A model generated the notes under the pieces. The model was not told where the DNA came from. It saw only the letters and a list, made by a program, of their open reading frames with translations, and searched no databases. Position numbers and translations under genes: made by a program. Below, piece after piece: positions 8,827 to 16,792 of a stretch of DNA of 64,000 nucleotides. Source of the DNA: Pseudomonas sp. GR 6-02. Lineage in GTDB: Bacteria > Pseudomonadota > Gammaproteobacteria > Pseudomonadales > Pseudomonadaceae. Each line of letters begins with the position of its first letter. The first letter of the stretch is position 1. The stretch is from NCBI RefSeq assembly GCF_001655615.1, contig NZ_CP011567.1:5713001-5777000 (forward strand), read 5' to 3'.

Positions 8827-9291
8827 ATGTCGTTACGACCGCTCGTTTTGCTCAGTCTTTTCAGCCTGCTGGTGGCCTGTGGCAGCGATGCACCCAAGCC
8901 CCAGCCACCAACACCAGGCCCAGCGCCGCAACAGGCGCAGAAGAAAGCCAAGGCGTCTGCCGAGCTCGGCCCGCTGCCGGCTTACCAACGTGAAATCAGT
9001 GGCACCCTGATGGGCGTGCCGGCCGACGCCGAAGTCGAACTGGCGCTGCTGGTGATCGACGAAAAGGATCGCCCGCAACAATTGCTCGCCAGTGCCAACC
9101 TGATCGGCACCAATCAGGTGTTGCCGTTTCGCCTGCGTTTCAACCCTGAATCCTTCCCGGTTGGCGCTCGCGTTGAACTGCGCGGCCGCGCTAGCCAGTC
9201 CGGGCAGTTGATTCTGCATCTGCCGGCGCAACTCATCACCCAGCCGACGACCCAGGCCCTGGGTCAGTTGCAATTCGTCAAAGCGCCATGA
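8827..9291 (+). CDS. YbaY family lipoprotein
   Basis: The ATG at 8827 opens a lipoprotein signal (SLRPLVLLSLFSLLVACGSD) with lipobox LVAC, giving a mature N-terminal Cys near residue 17. A Pro/Gln-rich linker follows, and then a beta-rich domain (EISGTLMGVPADAEVELALLV) typical of YbaY-type proteins, whose function is undefined. The next base Asp is two residues after Cys (C-G-S-D), so strict Asp+2 inner-membrane retention is not met and outer-membrane sorting is likely. Its stop overlaps the methyltransferase start by four bases. Length is 154 residues. Confidence 0.85.
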   Translation: MSLRPLVLLSLFSLLVACGSDAPKPQPPTPGPAPQQAQKKAKASAELGPLPAYQREISGTLMGVPADAEVELALLVIDEKDRPQQLLASANLIGTNQVLPFRLRFNPESFPVGARVELRGRASQSGQLILHLPAQLITQPTTQALGQLQFVKAP

Positions 9292-9944
9292 TTGCACCGC
9301 TCGACCTGCAACAGGCGTTGGGTGAACTGCTCGGTGACGCACAGCTTGTAGCCTGTGCATTGCCGGGCACCGAGCTGAAACTCTGGCTGATCGACGGCGA
9401 CAACATGGATCGCGCCTTCAGCCCCGAAGAAACCCGGCGGATTCTCCACGAGCCGCCGTACTGGAGTTTCTGCTGGGCCAGTGGGCTGGCCGTGGCCCGC
9501 TATCTCGCCGAACACCCGCACTGGGTCGTAGGCAAACGGGTGCTGGATTTCGGCGCCGGTTCCGGCGTGGCTGCGATTGCGGCCGTGAAGGCCGGGGCGC
9601 TGGAAGTGGTGGCCTGTGACCTGGACCCGCTGGCGATTGCCGCGTGTCGGGCGAACGCCGAACTCAATGATGTGCAGCTGCGCTACTCGACGGATTTTTT
9701 CGCCGAAGCGGATCGATTTGATCTGATTCTGGTGGCCGACGTGTTGTACGACCGGGAAAATCTGCCGCTACTCGACGAGTTTCTCAGCCGTGGCCGGGAA
9801 GCGTTGGTGGCGGATTCACGGGTGCGGGATTTTCGCCATCCGCTGTATCAGCGCATCGAGATGCTGCAGGCGATGACCTTGCCGGACCTGGCCGAACCCG
9901 AAGAGTTTCGGCATGTGAGCCTTTACCACGCGCGGCGCGGTTAG
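9288..9944 (+). CDS. Class I SAM-dependent methyltransferase (ETF-beta lysine methyltransferase-like)
   Basis: The 218-residue protein carries the SAM-binding motif VLDFGAGSGVAAIAA near residue 85 and ACDLDPLAIAACRANAE about 25 residues later. These are followed by DLILVADVLYDREN, the DxxYE-like region of the METTL20/protein-lysine methyltransferase group. Substrate is not determinable; a protein lysine is the best guess. It overlaps the lipoprotein gene by four bases and is followed within ten bases by a REP palindrome that probably marks the end of the transcript. Confidence 0.82.
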   Translation: MIAPLDLQQALGELLGDAQLVACALPGTELKLWLIDGDNMDRAFSPEETRRILHEPPYWSFCWASGLAVARYLAEHPHWVVGKRVLDFGAGSGVAAIAAVKAGALEVVACDLDPLAIAACRANAELNDVQLRYSTDFFAEADRFDLILVADVLYDRENLPLLDEFLSRGREALVADSRVRDFRHPLYQRIEMLQAMTLPDLAEPEEFRHVSLYHARRG

Positions 9945-9950
9945 CAAAAA

Positions 9951-10037
9951 GCTTCGCGGGCAAGCCTCGCTCCTACAGGGTTGGGTGGCGATTTCGAAAT
10001 CAGCGCGGACCTGTAGGAGCGAGGCTTGCCCGCGAAG
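9951..10037. repeat. REP palindrome pair, family A
   Basis: Two inverted copies of a 27-28 bp unit (cgcgggcaagcctcgctcc core) face each other at 9951-9979 and 10010-10037, separated by about 30 bp. The same unit recurs in inverted pairs at 12103-12198 and 14788-14854. Such elements are non-autonomous REP/BIME repeats mobilised by RAYT transposases; no RAYT gene is in the window. Confidence 0.92.
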
Positions 10038-10137
10038 ACGTCCTGCCTGGCAGCACATCACTCAATGATCACCCCGCTTTCAGCCGCCCCCCACCAAGCC
10101 TTATAGTGGCCTCATCCACGCTTTTACGAGATCCCCC

Positions 10138-11010
10138 ATGAGTCAGGAAACGCCGTACATCTTCGACGCCACGACTGCCGATTTCGACCAGTCGGTGATC
10201 GAGAACTCTTTCCACAAACCGGTACTGGTGGATTTCTGGGCCGAATGGTGTGCGCCGTGCAAGGCCTTGATGCCGATGCTGCAAACCATCGCCGAGAGCT
10301 ATCAGGGTGAGTTGCTGCTGGCCAAGGTCAACTGCGACATCGAGCAAGACATTGTTGCGCGTTTCGGCATTCGCAGCCTGCCGACCGTGGTGCTGTTCAA
10401 GGACGGTCAGCCAGTGGACGGTTTTGCCGGTGCGCAACCGGAATCCGCTGTGCGCACGATGCTCGAACCTCATGTGCAAATGCCGCCTCCAGCCGCCGCC
10501 GACCCGTTTGAACAGGCTCAGGCGCTGTTCGATGAAGGCCGTTTCGCCGACGCCGAAGCCACGCTCAAAATCTTGCTGACTGAAGACAACACCAATGCCA
10601 AGGCACTGATCCTCTACGCCCGCTGCCTTACCGAGCGCAGCGAGCTGAGTGAAGCGCAAACCGTACTCGACGCGGTCAAGACCGACGAACACAAGGCCGC
10701 GCTGGCCGGCGCCAAGGCGCAGATCCAGTTTCTCGGTCAGGCCAGGGATTTGCCGGATGCGGCAGACCTGAAAGCACGCCTGGCGAAAAACCCGCAGGAC
10801 GATGAGGCGGTCTATCAACTGGCGATCCAGCAACTGGCCCGTCAGCAATACGACGCGGCGCTGGATGCATTGCTGAAACTGTTCATCCGCAACCGCAGCT
10901 ACAACGAAGGCTTGCCACACAAGACCTTGCTGCAAGTGTTCGAACTGCTGGGCAACGATCACCCGTTGGTGACCACGTACCGTCGCAAGCTGTTTGCCGC
11001 GCTCTATTAA
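10138..11010 (+). CDS. ybbN: Thioredoxin-domain co-chaperone YbbN/CnoX
   Basis: Residues 1-110 form a thioredoxin fold with the active-site motif WCAPC (C38 and C41), and residues 115-290 are TPR-like helices. This is the CnoX/YbbN architecture, a holdase that hands oxidised clients to GroEL and DnaK in the cytosol. E. coli CnoX has lost the first cysteine (SxxC), whereas this protein keeps a complete CxxC and could also be redox active. Length (290 residues) is typical. It stands alone between REP repeats and a convergent small gene. Confidence 0.92.
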   Translation: MSQETPYIFDATTADFDQSVIENSFHKPVLVDFWAEWCAPCKALMPMLQTIAESYQGELLLAKVNCDIEQDIVARFGIRSLPTVVLFKDGQPVDGFAGAQPESAVRTMLEPHVQMPPPAAADPFEQAQALFDEGRFADAEATLKILLTEDNTNAKALILYARCLTERSELSEAQTVLDAVKTDEHKAALAGAKAQIQFLGQARDLPDAADLKARLAKNPQDDEAVYQLAIQQLARQQYDAALDALLKLFIRNRSYNEGLPHKTLLQVFELLGNDHPLVTTYRRKLFAALY

Positions 11011-11025
11011 GCTCTTTTTTGCGGC

Positions 11026-11367
11026 TTACTCGATCCAGCTGTAGAGCGGTGTATCCCCGCCGCTCACCACTTTGACATCTGCGCAGTGGCGCAAGCGCAC
11101 CAACAAGCGCTTGCCCGCCGCTGCGCTGCCGGTCAGCCCTTCCAGTTGCTCCAGCAAATCCGGCCCACTCAATTGCCTGGCCTTGCGCAGCAATTCTTTG
11201 GCAATCTGCCATAGCGCATCATCCTGATTCACCGGTTTGACCGGTGTTGCACTCGCCTCGGGTTTGGCAGCCTGCAACTGCGCACCGAGCTGCGCCCAGT
11301 CGCCCTCATCCAGTTCAAGGGTCAAATCCACCGGCCAGTCGCCGATGCTTCCGCGTATTCGCAACAT
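11026..11367 (-). CDS. Conserved hypothetical protein
   Basis: The 113-residue product (start at 11367, preceded by GGAG) begins MLRIRGSIGDWPVDLTLEL. It continues with a helical C-terminal half (QIAKELLRKARQLSG...LLEQLEGLTG). No membrane segment or signal is visible and I do not recognise a domain. It converges on ybbN with only 15 bp between them and is divergent from the zinc operon. A homologue occupies the same place in P. aeruginosa as I recall the map. Confidence 0.65.
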   Translation of the reverse strand: MLRIRGSIGDWPVDLTLELDEGDWAQLGAQLQAAKPEASATPVKPVNQDDALWQIAKELLRKARQLSGPDLLEQLEGLTGSAAAGKRLLVRLRHCADVKVVSGGDTPLYSWIE

Positions 11368-11452
11368 AAGTCTGCTCCAGCACATACCTGACTCGCATGC
11401 TCCCATGGGTCTTGCACAACGCCAAGCAGACGGTCAAACTCTCGGCACTTTC

Positions 11453-11465
11453 GTTATAAGATTAC
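11453..11465 (+). promoter_or_regulatory. Candidate Zur box (GTTATAAGATTAC)
   Basis: GTTATAAGATTAC matches the gammaproteobacterial Zur consensus GTTATAATATAAC at 11 of 13 positions, and GTTAT...ATAAC inverted ends are present at 11453-11470. It lies 38 bp before the start of the His-rich protein gene, in an AT-rich stretch that must hold the promoter, so zinc-bound Zur would block transcription. Confidence 0.6.
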
Positions 11466-11502
11466 ATAACAAATTTTTCATTTTACTTTTCGGAGACCCG
11501 TC

Positions 11503-12090
11503 ATGCGCCGTCTGCTGCTCGCTTTGCCGTTTGCCTTGTTACCGCTGGCTGTCGCCCACGCGGCTGTCGAGCAAGATCACGACCATGAGCACGGCAGCCT
11601 CGGTGCCCACGAACACGGCGTCGGTCGCTTGAATGCGGCGCTGGACGGCCAGACCCTGGAGCTGGAGCTGGAAAGCCCGGCAATGAACCTGGTGGGGTTC
11701 GAGCACGCCGCCACCACCGATGCCGACAAGGCCAAAGTCGCCGCCGTCCGTGCCCAGCTGGAAAAACCACTGACACTGTTCAACCTGCCGAAAGCCGCCG
11801 GGTGCGTGGTCGCGACCCAAGAACTGGAAAGCCCGTTGTTCGGTGACAAACCGGATGCCGACGATGAGAATGAAGAAGCCAAGGACGGTCACGAGCATCA
11901 ACATGATCACAGCGAAATCCACGCCCGTTACCAATTCAGCTGCTCGGCCCCGGGCGCGCTGAAGACCCTGGACCTGGCGACTGTCTTCAACACGTTCCCG
12001 GCTACCCAGAAGATTCAGGTACAACTGGTCAGCCCGAGCGGGCAGCAAGGGGTTGAGGTGACGGCCAAGGCGGCTGCCCTGAAATTCTGA
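11503..12090 (+). CDS. zrgA: His-rich periplasmic zinc-binding protein, DUF2796 (ZrgA-like)
   Basis: A signal peptide (residues 1-20, ending AVAHA) precedes a mature protein with His clusters at both ends of a linker: EQDHDHEHGSLGAHEHGVG near the N-terminus, and DGHEHQHDHSEIHARY near residue 130. These are typical zinc-binding stretches of the DUF2796 family, whose Vibrio member ZrgA takes part in zinc uptake. The gene leads an operon with an ABC ATPase, a permease and a DUF3299 protein, behind a Zur-like box. A zinc-scavenging or zinc-relay role outside the inner membrane is inferred. Confidence 0.88.
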   Translation: MRRLLLALPFALLPLAVAHAAVEQDHDHEHGSLGAHEHGVGRLNAALDGQTLELELESPAMNLVGFEHAATTDADKAKVAAVRAQLEKPLTLFNLPKAAGCVVATQELESPLFGDKPDADDENEEAKDGHEHQHDHSEIHARYQFSCSAPGALKTLDLATVFNTFPATQKIQVQLVSPSGQQGVEVTAKAAALKF

Positions 12091-12102
12091 TCCGACACCA
12101 AT

Positions 12103-12198
12103 CCTGTAGGAGCGAGTCTTGCCCGCGAAAGCGATCTGTCAGTCAACATCTCTGTTGGATCTACTGGCCTCTTCGCGGGCAAGCCTCGCTCCTACAGG
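12103..12198. repeat. REP palindrome pair, family A
   Basis: Inverted copies at 12103-12129 and 12171-12198 share the family A core; the left copy has one change (gagtctt for gaggctt). The pair lies between the zrgA-like gene and the ABC ATPase gene, so it sits inside the predicted operon and could lower expression of the downstream genes. Confidence 0.9.
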
Positions 12199-12246
12199 GG
12201 GTAATGTTGAATGTGAAGTCGAGACAAACCTCATGAAATCGGCGCC

Positions 12247-12957
12247 ATGACCCAAGCACTCATCGAATTGTCCGACCTGGGCTTCAGCTGGCCCGGTCAC
12301 CCGCCGCTGCTGGACATCCCGGCGTTTCGCCTGGAGCCTGGTGAAACCCTGTTCCTCAAAGGCCCCAGCGGCAGCGGCAAGACCACCCTGCTCGGCTTGC
12401 TCGGCGGTGTGCAAAAGCCTGATCGCGGCAGCATCCGGCTGCTCGGCCAGGAATTGACCGAACTGTCTGCCGGGGCTCGCGACCACTTCCGGGTCGATCA
12501 CACCGGCTACATCTTCCAGCAGTTCAACTTGCTGCCGTTTCTGTCGGTGCGGGAGAACGTCGAATTGCCCTGTCACTTCTCGAAACTGCGCGCCGAGCGG
12601 GCGAAACAGCGCCACGGCAGCGTCGATCAGGCCGCCGCCACCCTGCTCGCCCATCTGGGCCTGAAGGACGAAAACATTCTGGGCCGCCGCGCCGATTCAC
12701 TGTCCATCGGCCAGCAGCAGCGGGTCGCTGCCGCGCGTGCACTGATCGGTCAGCCGGAACTGGTGATCGCCGACGAACCGACCTCGGCCCTGGACTACGA
12801 CGCTCGCGAAAACTTCATTCGCCTGTTGTTCGCCGAATGCCGCGAAGCCGGCTCGAGCCTGTTGTTCGTCAGCCACGATCAGAGCCTCGCGCCGCTGTTC
12901 GATCGCCACCTGTCGCTGGCCGATCTCAATCGCGCCGCCACCCCGTCCGAGGTTTGA
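12247..12957 (+). CDS. ABC transporter ATP-binding protein (MacB/LolD-like), zinc-operon member
   Basis: The 236-residue ATPase shows Walker A GPSGSGKTT near residue 39, the Q-loop region IFQQFNLLPFL, the signature LSIGQQQRVAAARAL, and Walker B LVIADEPTSALD. Sequence type and partner point to the type VII (MacB/FtsX/Lol) class, which drives mechanotransmission rather than import of a solute through the membrane. It is two bases from the permease gene. In P. aeruginosa the equivalent four-gene operon is induced by zinc starvation. Confidence 0.9.
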   Translation: MTQALIELSDLGFSWPGHPPLLDIPAFRLEPGETLFLKGPSGSGKTTLLGLLGGVQKPDRGSIRLLGQELTELSAGARDHFRVDHTGYIFQQFNLLPFLSVRENVELPCHFSKLRAERAKQRHGSVDQAAATLLAHLGLKDENILGRRADSLSIGQQQRVAAARALIGQPELVIADEPTSALDYDARENFIRLLFAECREAGSSLLFVSHDQSLAPLFDRHLSLADLNRAATPSEV

Positions 12958-12958
12958 G

Positions 12959-14224
12959 ATGTATTTGTTTCGTCTAGCCATGGCCAGCCTCGCTAACCGT
13001 CGCTTCACCGCGATCCTCACCGCGTTCGCCATCGCCCTGTCGGTCTGCCTGCTGCTGGCGGTGGAGCGGGTGCGCACCGAGGCCAAGGCCAGTTTCGCCA
13101 GCACCATCAGCGGCACCGATCTGATCGTCGGCGCGCGTTCCGGCTCGGTGAACCTGCTGCTGTATTCGGTATTCCGCATCGGCAACGCCACCAACAACAT
13201 CCGCTGGGACAGCTTCGAGCAGTTCGCCAACAACCCGAAAGTGAAGTGGGCGATCCCGATGTCCCTCGGCGATTCCCATCGTGGTTATCGGGTGATGGGC
13301 ACCACTGAGGCGTACTTCGAGCATTACCAGTATGGCCATCAACAGCATCTGGAACTGGCCGACGGCCGTGCCTTCGCCAGCGATCCGTTCGAAGTGGTGC
13401 TCGGCGCCGAAGTGGCCGACGCGCTGCACTACAAACTCGGCGACAAACTGGTGCTGGCCCATGGCGTGGCGGCGATCAGCCTGGTCAAGCATGACGACAA
13501 ACCGTTCACCGTGGTCGGCATTCTCAAACGCACCGGCACCCCGGTGGACCGCACGCTGCACATCAGCCTCGGCGGCATGGAAGCGATCCACATCGACTGG
13601 CACAACGGTGTACCGGCGCGGGGTAACGGTCGGGTCAGTGCCGATCAGGCGCGTAACATGGACCTGACGCCGCAAGCGATCACCGCGTTCATGCTCGGCC
13701 TTAACAACAAGATTTCGACCTTCGCGCTGCAACGTGAAATCAACGAATTCCGTGGCGAACCGATGCTGGCGATCCTGCCGGGTGTGGCGTTGCAGGAGCT
13801 GTGGAGTTTGATGAGCACGGCGGAAAAAGCCTTGTTCGTCGTCTCGCTGTTCGTGGTGCTGACCGGGTTGATCGGCATGCTTACGGCGATTCTCACCAGC
13901 CTCAACGAGCGGCGCCGGGAGATGGCGATTCTGCGTTCGGTGGGCGCGCGGCCATGGCATATCGCGACTTTACTGGTGCTGGAAGCGTTTGCCCTGGCGC
14001 TGTCGGGAGTGATTGCCGGCGTGGCGCTGCTGTATGTGGGCATCGCCGTGGCGCAGGGTTACGTGCAGTCGAATTACGGTTTGTACCTGCCGCTGGCCTG
14101 GCCAAGCGAATATGAATGGACGCTGCTCGGTGGCATCCTGATCGCCGCGCTGCTGATGGGCAGCGTGCCGGCCTGGCGCGCTTATCGCCAATCCTTGGCC
14201 GATGGCCTGTCGATCCGCCTGTGA
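12959..14224 (+). CDS. FtsX/MacB-type ABC transporter permease, zinc-operon member
   Basis: The 421-residue product has one N-terminal membrane helix (about residues 17-37), a large periplasmic domain and three C-terminal helices (about residues 285-305, 330-355 and 385-405), the fold of MacB and LolC. SLNERRREMAILRSVGARPW before the second helix is the conserved cytoplasmic coupling motif of this class. It pairs with the ATPase immediately upstream. A role in handling periplasmic zinc-protein partners is inferred from the operon; no substrate can be read from sequence. Confidence 0.9.
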   Translation: MYLFRLAMASLANRRFTAILTAFAIALSVCLLLAVERVRTEAKASFASTISGTDLIVGARSGSVNLLLYSVFRIGNATNNIRWDSFEQFANNPKVKWAIPMSLGDSHRGYRVMGTTEAYFEHYQYGHQQHLELADGRAFASDPFEVVLGAEVADALHYKLGDKLVLAHGVAAISLVKHDDKPFTVVGILKRTGTPVDRTLHISLGGMEAIHIDWHNGVPARGNGRVSADQARNMDLTPQAITAFMLGLNNKISTFALQREINEFRGEPMLAILPGVALQELWSLMSTAEKALFVVSLFVVLTGLIGMLTAILTSLNERRREMAILRSVGARPWHIATLLVLEAFALALSGVIAGVALLYVGIAVAQGYVQSNYGLYLPLAWPSEYEWTLLGGILIAALLMGSVPAWRAYRQSLADGLSIRL

Positions 14225-14235
14225 GGACGTTGAAC

Positions 14236-14754
14236 ATGCCCCGCGCTCTGCTTGCGCTGTTGATGCTGGTTGCTCTGCCGCTGTGGGCGGCCGAGCCGAA
14301 AGACCTGACCTGGTCGGAAATGATCCCGCCGGATGCCCCGCCGGAAGTGCCGAACATGACGCCACTGCACGACCTGTCGAAGATGAGCGACGCATTGTCC
14401 GCGGAGTCGGCCCCGGCCGCCAAACAGGACATGCCGAACGCGCCGGTGGTGAAAAGTCTCGATGGCCAGAACATTCGCTTGCCGGGGTACATCGTACCGC
14501 TGGAGGTCAGTGAAGAAGGCCGCACCACGGAGTTTCTGCTGGTGCCGTATTTCGGCGCCTGCATCCACGTACCGCCTCCGCCGTCGAACCAGATCGTGCA
14601 CGTCAAAAGCGAAGTCGGCGTGAAGCTCGATGAGCTGTACCAGCCGTACTGGGTCGAAGGTGCGTTGCAGGTCAAGGCGTCCACCAGCGAATTGGCGGAT
14701 GCCGGGTATCAGATGGAGGCGCAGAAGATTTATGTGTATGAATTGCCGGAGTGA
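14236..14754 (+). CDS. Periplasmic DUF3299 protein, zinc-operon member
   Basis: The ATG at 14236 opens a signal peptide (RALLALLMLVALPLWAAEP) cleaved near residue 18; upstream in-frame sequence is not protein-like. The 172-residue protein has the DUF3299 core, LPGYIVPLEV followed by FLLVPYFGACIHVPPPPSN with one Cys and one His that could bind metal. It begins 11 bp after the permease stop, so it is the last operon gene. Its role is unknown; exported and possibly metal-linked. Confidence 0.85.
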   Translation: MPRALLALLMLVALPLWAAEPKDLTWSEMIPPDAPPEVPNMTPLHDLSKMSDALSAESAPAAKQDMPNAPVVKSLDGQNIRLPGYIVPLEVSEEGRTTEFLLVPYFGACIHVPPPPSNQIVHVKSEVGVKLDELYQPYWVEGALQVKASTSELADAGYQMEAQKIYVYELPE

Positions 14755-14787
14755 ACACCGGTAGTTCGGTGTTGAATGAAAGGACGC

Positions 14788-14854
14788 CTTCGCGGGCAAG
14801 CCTCGCTCCTACAAGGCAATGTTGAACCTGTAGGAGCGAGGCTTGCCCGCGAAG
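14788..14854. repeat. REP palindrome pair, family A
   Basis: Inverted copies at 14788-14813 and 14829-14854 are perfect over 26 bp with a 15 bp loop. They close the zinc operon and could fold into a stable 3' hairpin in its mRNA. Confidence 0.92.
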
Positions 14855-14898
14855 AGGCCCTCGAAGGTTCCGCAAAAATCTGGGCCATCACTGTTTCG

Positions 14899-14940
14899 TT
14901 GAGCTGAGTCAAAAGACCGTATCAGTTGGATCCCTACCAT
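14899..14940 (+). promoter_or_regulatory. Candidate class II ANR/FNR promoter of the OmpW gene
   Basis: TTGAGCTGAGTCAA at 14899-14912 matches the ANR/FNR consensus TTGATnnnnATCAA at 8 of 10 fixed positions. A -10-like TACCAT lies at 14935-14940. With a start about 7 bp beyond, the box centre would be at -41.5, the class II activation position. Oxygen control of oprG by ANR is known in P. aeruginosa. Confidence 0.5.
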
Positions 14941-14977
14941 TGGACATCAAGCATTTTTAACGTCCTTTGGAGCCCCC

Positions 14978-15676
14978 ATGCACAAGTCCCTGCTCAGCGC
15001 TTCGCTGCTTGCCCTCGCGCTCGCAGCCCCGCTCACCCATGCCCATGAGGCTGGCAATATCATCGTTCGGGCCGGTGCGATCACCGTCAATCCGACAGCC
15101 GACAGCTCCAGCGTCAAGGTCGATCAAGGCCCGCTGAAGGGCGCCGACCTGGGTGGCAAGGCCACCATGAGCAGCGACACGCAACTGGGCCTGAACTTCG
15201 CCTACATGATCACCAACCACCTGGGGATCGAACTGCTCGCGGCCTCGCCGTTCGAGCATGACGTGAAGCTCAAAGGCACCGCGCTCGGCGCCGCCAACGG
15301 CAAACTCGGCACCCTGAAACACCTGCCGCCGACCCTGAGCCTGGTCTACTATCCGATGGATGCCAAGTCCGCATTCCAGCCGTATGTCGGCGGCGGGATC
15401 AACTACACCTGGATCTACGACGAGCACGTCAGCAGCGAAGCCAGCGCCAATGGCTTCAGCAACTTCAACGCGAAAAACTCCTGGGGCCTGGCCTGGGAAG
15501 TCGGTGCCGACTACATGCTCACCGATAAGGTGATGATCAACGCCCAGGTGCGCTACATCGACATCGACACCCGTGCCACCGTGGAAAACAACGCCGTGGC
15601 TCCGGGCACCCGCGCACGGGTGAACGTGGACGTCGATCCGTTCATCTACATGGTCGGTCTGGGTTACAAGTTCTAA
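14978..15676 (+). CDS. oprG: OmpW family outer-membrane protein (OprG-like)
   Basis: A signal peptide (about residues 1-23, ending THAHE) leads into an eight-stranded barrel. The family hallmarks are seen: GNIIVRAGAITVNPTADSS at the mature N-terminus, LSLVYYPMDAKSAFQPYVGGG in the middle, and a C-terminal strand ending in Phe (YMVGLGYKF). OmpW/OprG barrels pass small hydrophobic molecules across the outer membrane. The gene is monocistronic, ending at a REP pair and a bidirectional terminator. The 232-residue length is normal. Confidence 0.93.
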   Translation: MHKSLLSASLLALALAAPLTHAHEAGNIIVRAGAITVNPTADSSSVKVDQGPLKGADLGGKATMSSDTQLGLNFAYMITNHLGIELLAASPFEHDVKLKGTALGAANGKLGTLKHLPPTLSLVYYPMDAKSAFQPYVGGGINYTWIYDEHVSSEASANGFSNFNAKNSWGLAWEVGADYMLTDKVMINAQVRYIDIDTRATVENNAVAPGTRARVNVDVDPFIYMVGLGYKF

Positions 15677-15695
15677 GCAACATGTGATCAGCTTT

Positions 15696-15790
15696 TGTGG
15701 CGAGGGAGCTTGCTCCCGCTGGGCTGCGAAGCAGCCCCAAGATTGATGGCGACTGCTGCGCAGTCGAACGGGAGCAAGCTCCCTCGCCAC
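15696..15790. repeat. REP palindrome pair, family B
   Basis: Left arm tgtggcgagggagcttgctc (15696-15715) and its inverse at 15769-15790 flank imperfect inner copies (gggctgcgaagcagcccc). The same family appears at 22249-22381 and 33265-33368. Confidence 0.9.
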
Positions 15791-15818
15791 GGAACTGCAT
15801 CGGTCATATTCGACACAC

Positions 15819-15845
15819 AAAAAAGGCGCTTCAAGGCGCCTTTTT
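15819..15845. terminator. Bidirectional intrinsic terminator
   Basis: A 10-bp stem AAAAAGGCGC / GCGCCTTTTT with loop TTCAAG lies between the convergent oprG-like and epimerase genes. Each strand ends the hairpin with a run of T, so it can stop transcription from both sides. Confidence 0.88.
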
Positions 15846-15862
15846 CACAACTGTGTAAAACC

Positions 15863-16792
15863 TCAGCGCCCCAACAACCGCGCCAGGCCAACGCTCATCG
15901 GCGTCTGCTCCGGGTAGGTGAACCGCTCCAGCAAACGCCGGTTATTCGCTCGTGAATGGCGGATGTCACCGGAACGCGCCGGGCCATAGCTAACGGGCGG
16001 CAGCTTGCCCACTACGGCTTCAAGGGCTTCAAGCGTCTGCTTGAGAGTCGTCGCCTGATTCCAGCCGACATTCACCGCGCCGACCTCAACCTGCGGTTTC
16101 TCGATGGCTTGCACCAGCACGTCCACCAGGTCTTCGACGTAGACAAAATCCCGAGTCTGCTCGCCATCCCCGAACACAGTGATCGGCAAGCCTTTCTGCG
16201 CGCGCTCGCTGAAAATGCTGATCACTCCGGAGTACGGCGAGGACGGATCCTGGCGCGGGCCAAAGATGTTGAAGAAGCGGAAAATCACCGGCTCCAGACC
16301 ATGCTGGCGGCGATAGAAATCGAAGTAATGCTCGCTCGCCAACTTGTCCACCGCATACGGCGTCAACGGTGCCTTGGGCGTGTCTTCGTCGATCGACTCG
16401 CCCTCGCCATTGTTGCCATAGACCGCTGCGCTGGACGCGTACAACACGCGTTTGACACCGGCCTGACGCATGGCCTCGCAGACGTTCAGCGAGCCGATGA
16501 AGTTGCTCTGGTGAGTTTTCACCGGGTCATCCACCGAAGCCTGCACCGAAGCCACCGCGGCCAGATGCGCCACCGCGCTGCAACCGAGCATCGCCTGCGC
16601 CACCAGGGCGGCATCAGCGACATCGCCTTCGATCAGTTCGACGAGGGGATTGTCCATCGGCAGGTTGCTGCGCTTGCCGGTGGACAGGTCATCGAGAATT
16701 CGCACCGAATGACCTTTGGCAAGCAAGGCATCGGTCAGGTGCGAACCGATGAAACCGGCGCCGCCGGTGATTAAAACAGGGCCGTCAGCCAT
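15863..16792 (-). CDS. NAD-dependent epimerase/dehydratase (GalE/RmlB-like SDR)
   Basis: The start at 16792 gives MADGPVLITGGAGFIGSHL, with the Rossmann GxxGxxG at residues 10-16; the longer reading adds unrelated Arg/Pro-rich sequence. The catalytic YxxxK is YAVDKLASEH near residue 145, with the Ser in YASSAAVYG. The 309-residue protein resembles UDP-glucose 4-epimerase-type enzymes. It overlaps the stop of the gene upstream by 8 bp, so the two are co-translated and probably act in the same sugar-nucleotide route. The substrate is not determinable. Confidence 0.88.
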   Translation of the reverse strand: MADGPVLITGGAGFIGSHLTDALLAKGHSVRILDDLSTGKRSNLPMDNPLVELIEGDVADAALVAQAMLGCSAVAHLAAVASVQASVDDPVKTHQSNFIGSLNVCEAMRQAGVKRVLYASSAAVYGNNGEGESIDEDTPKAPLTPYAVDKLASEHYFDFYRRQHGLEPVIFRFFNIFGPRQDPSSPYSGVISIFSERAQKGLPITVFGDGEQTRDFVYVEDLVDVLVQAIEKPQVEVGAVNVGWNQATTLKQTLEALEAVVGKLPPVSYGPARSGDIRHSRANNRRLLERFTYPEQTPMSVGLARLLGR

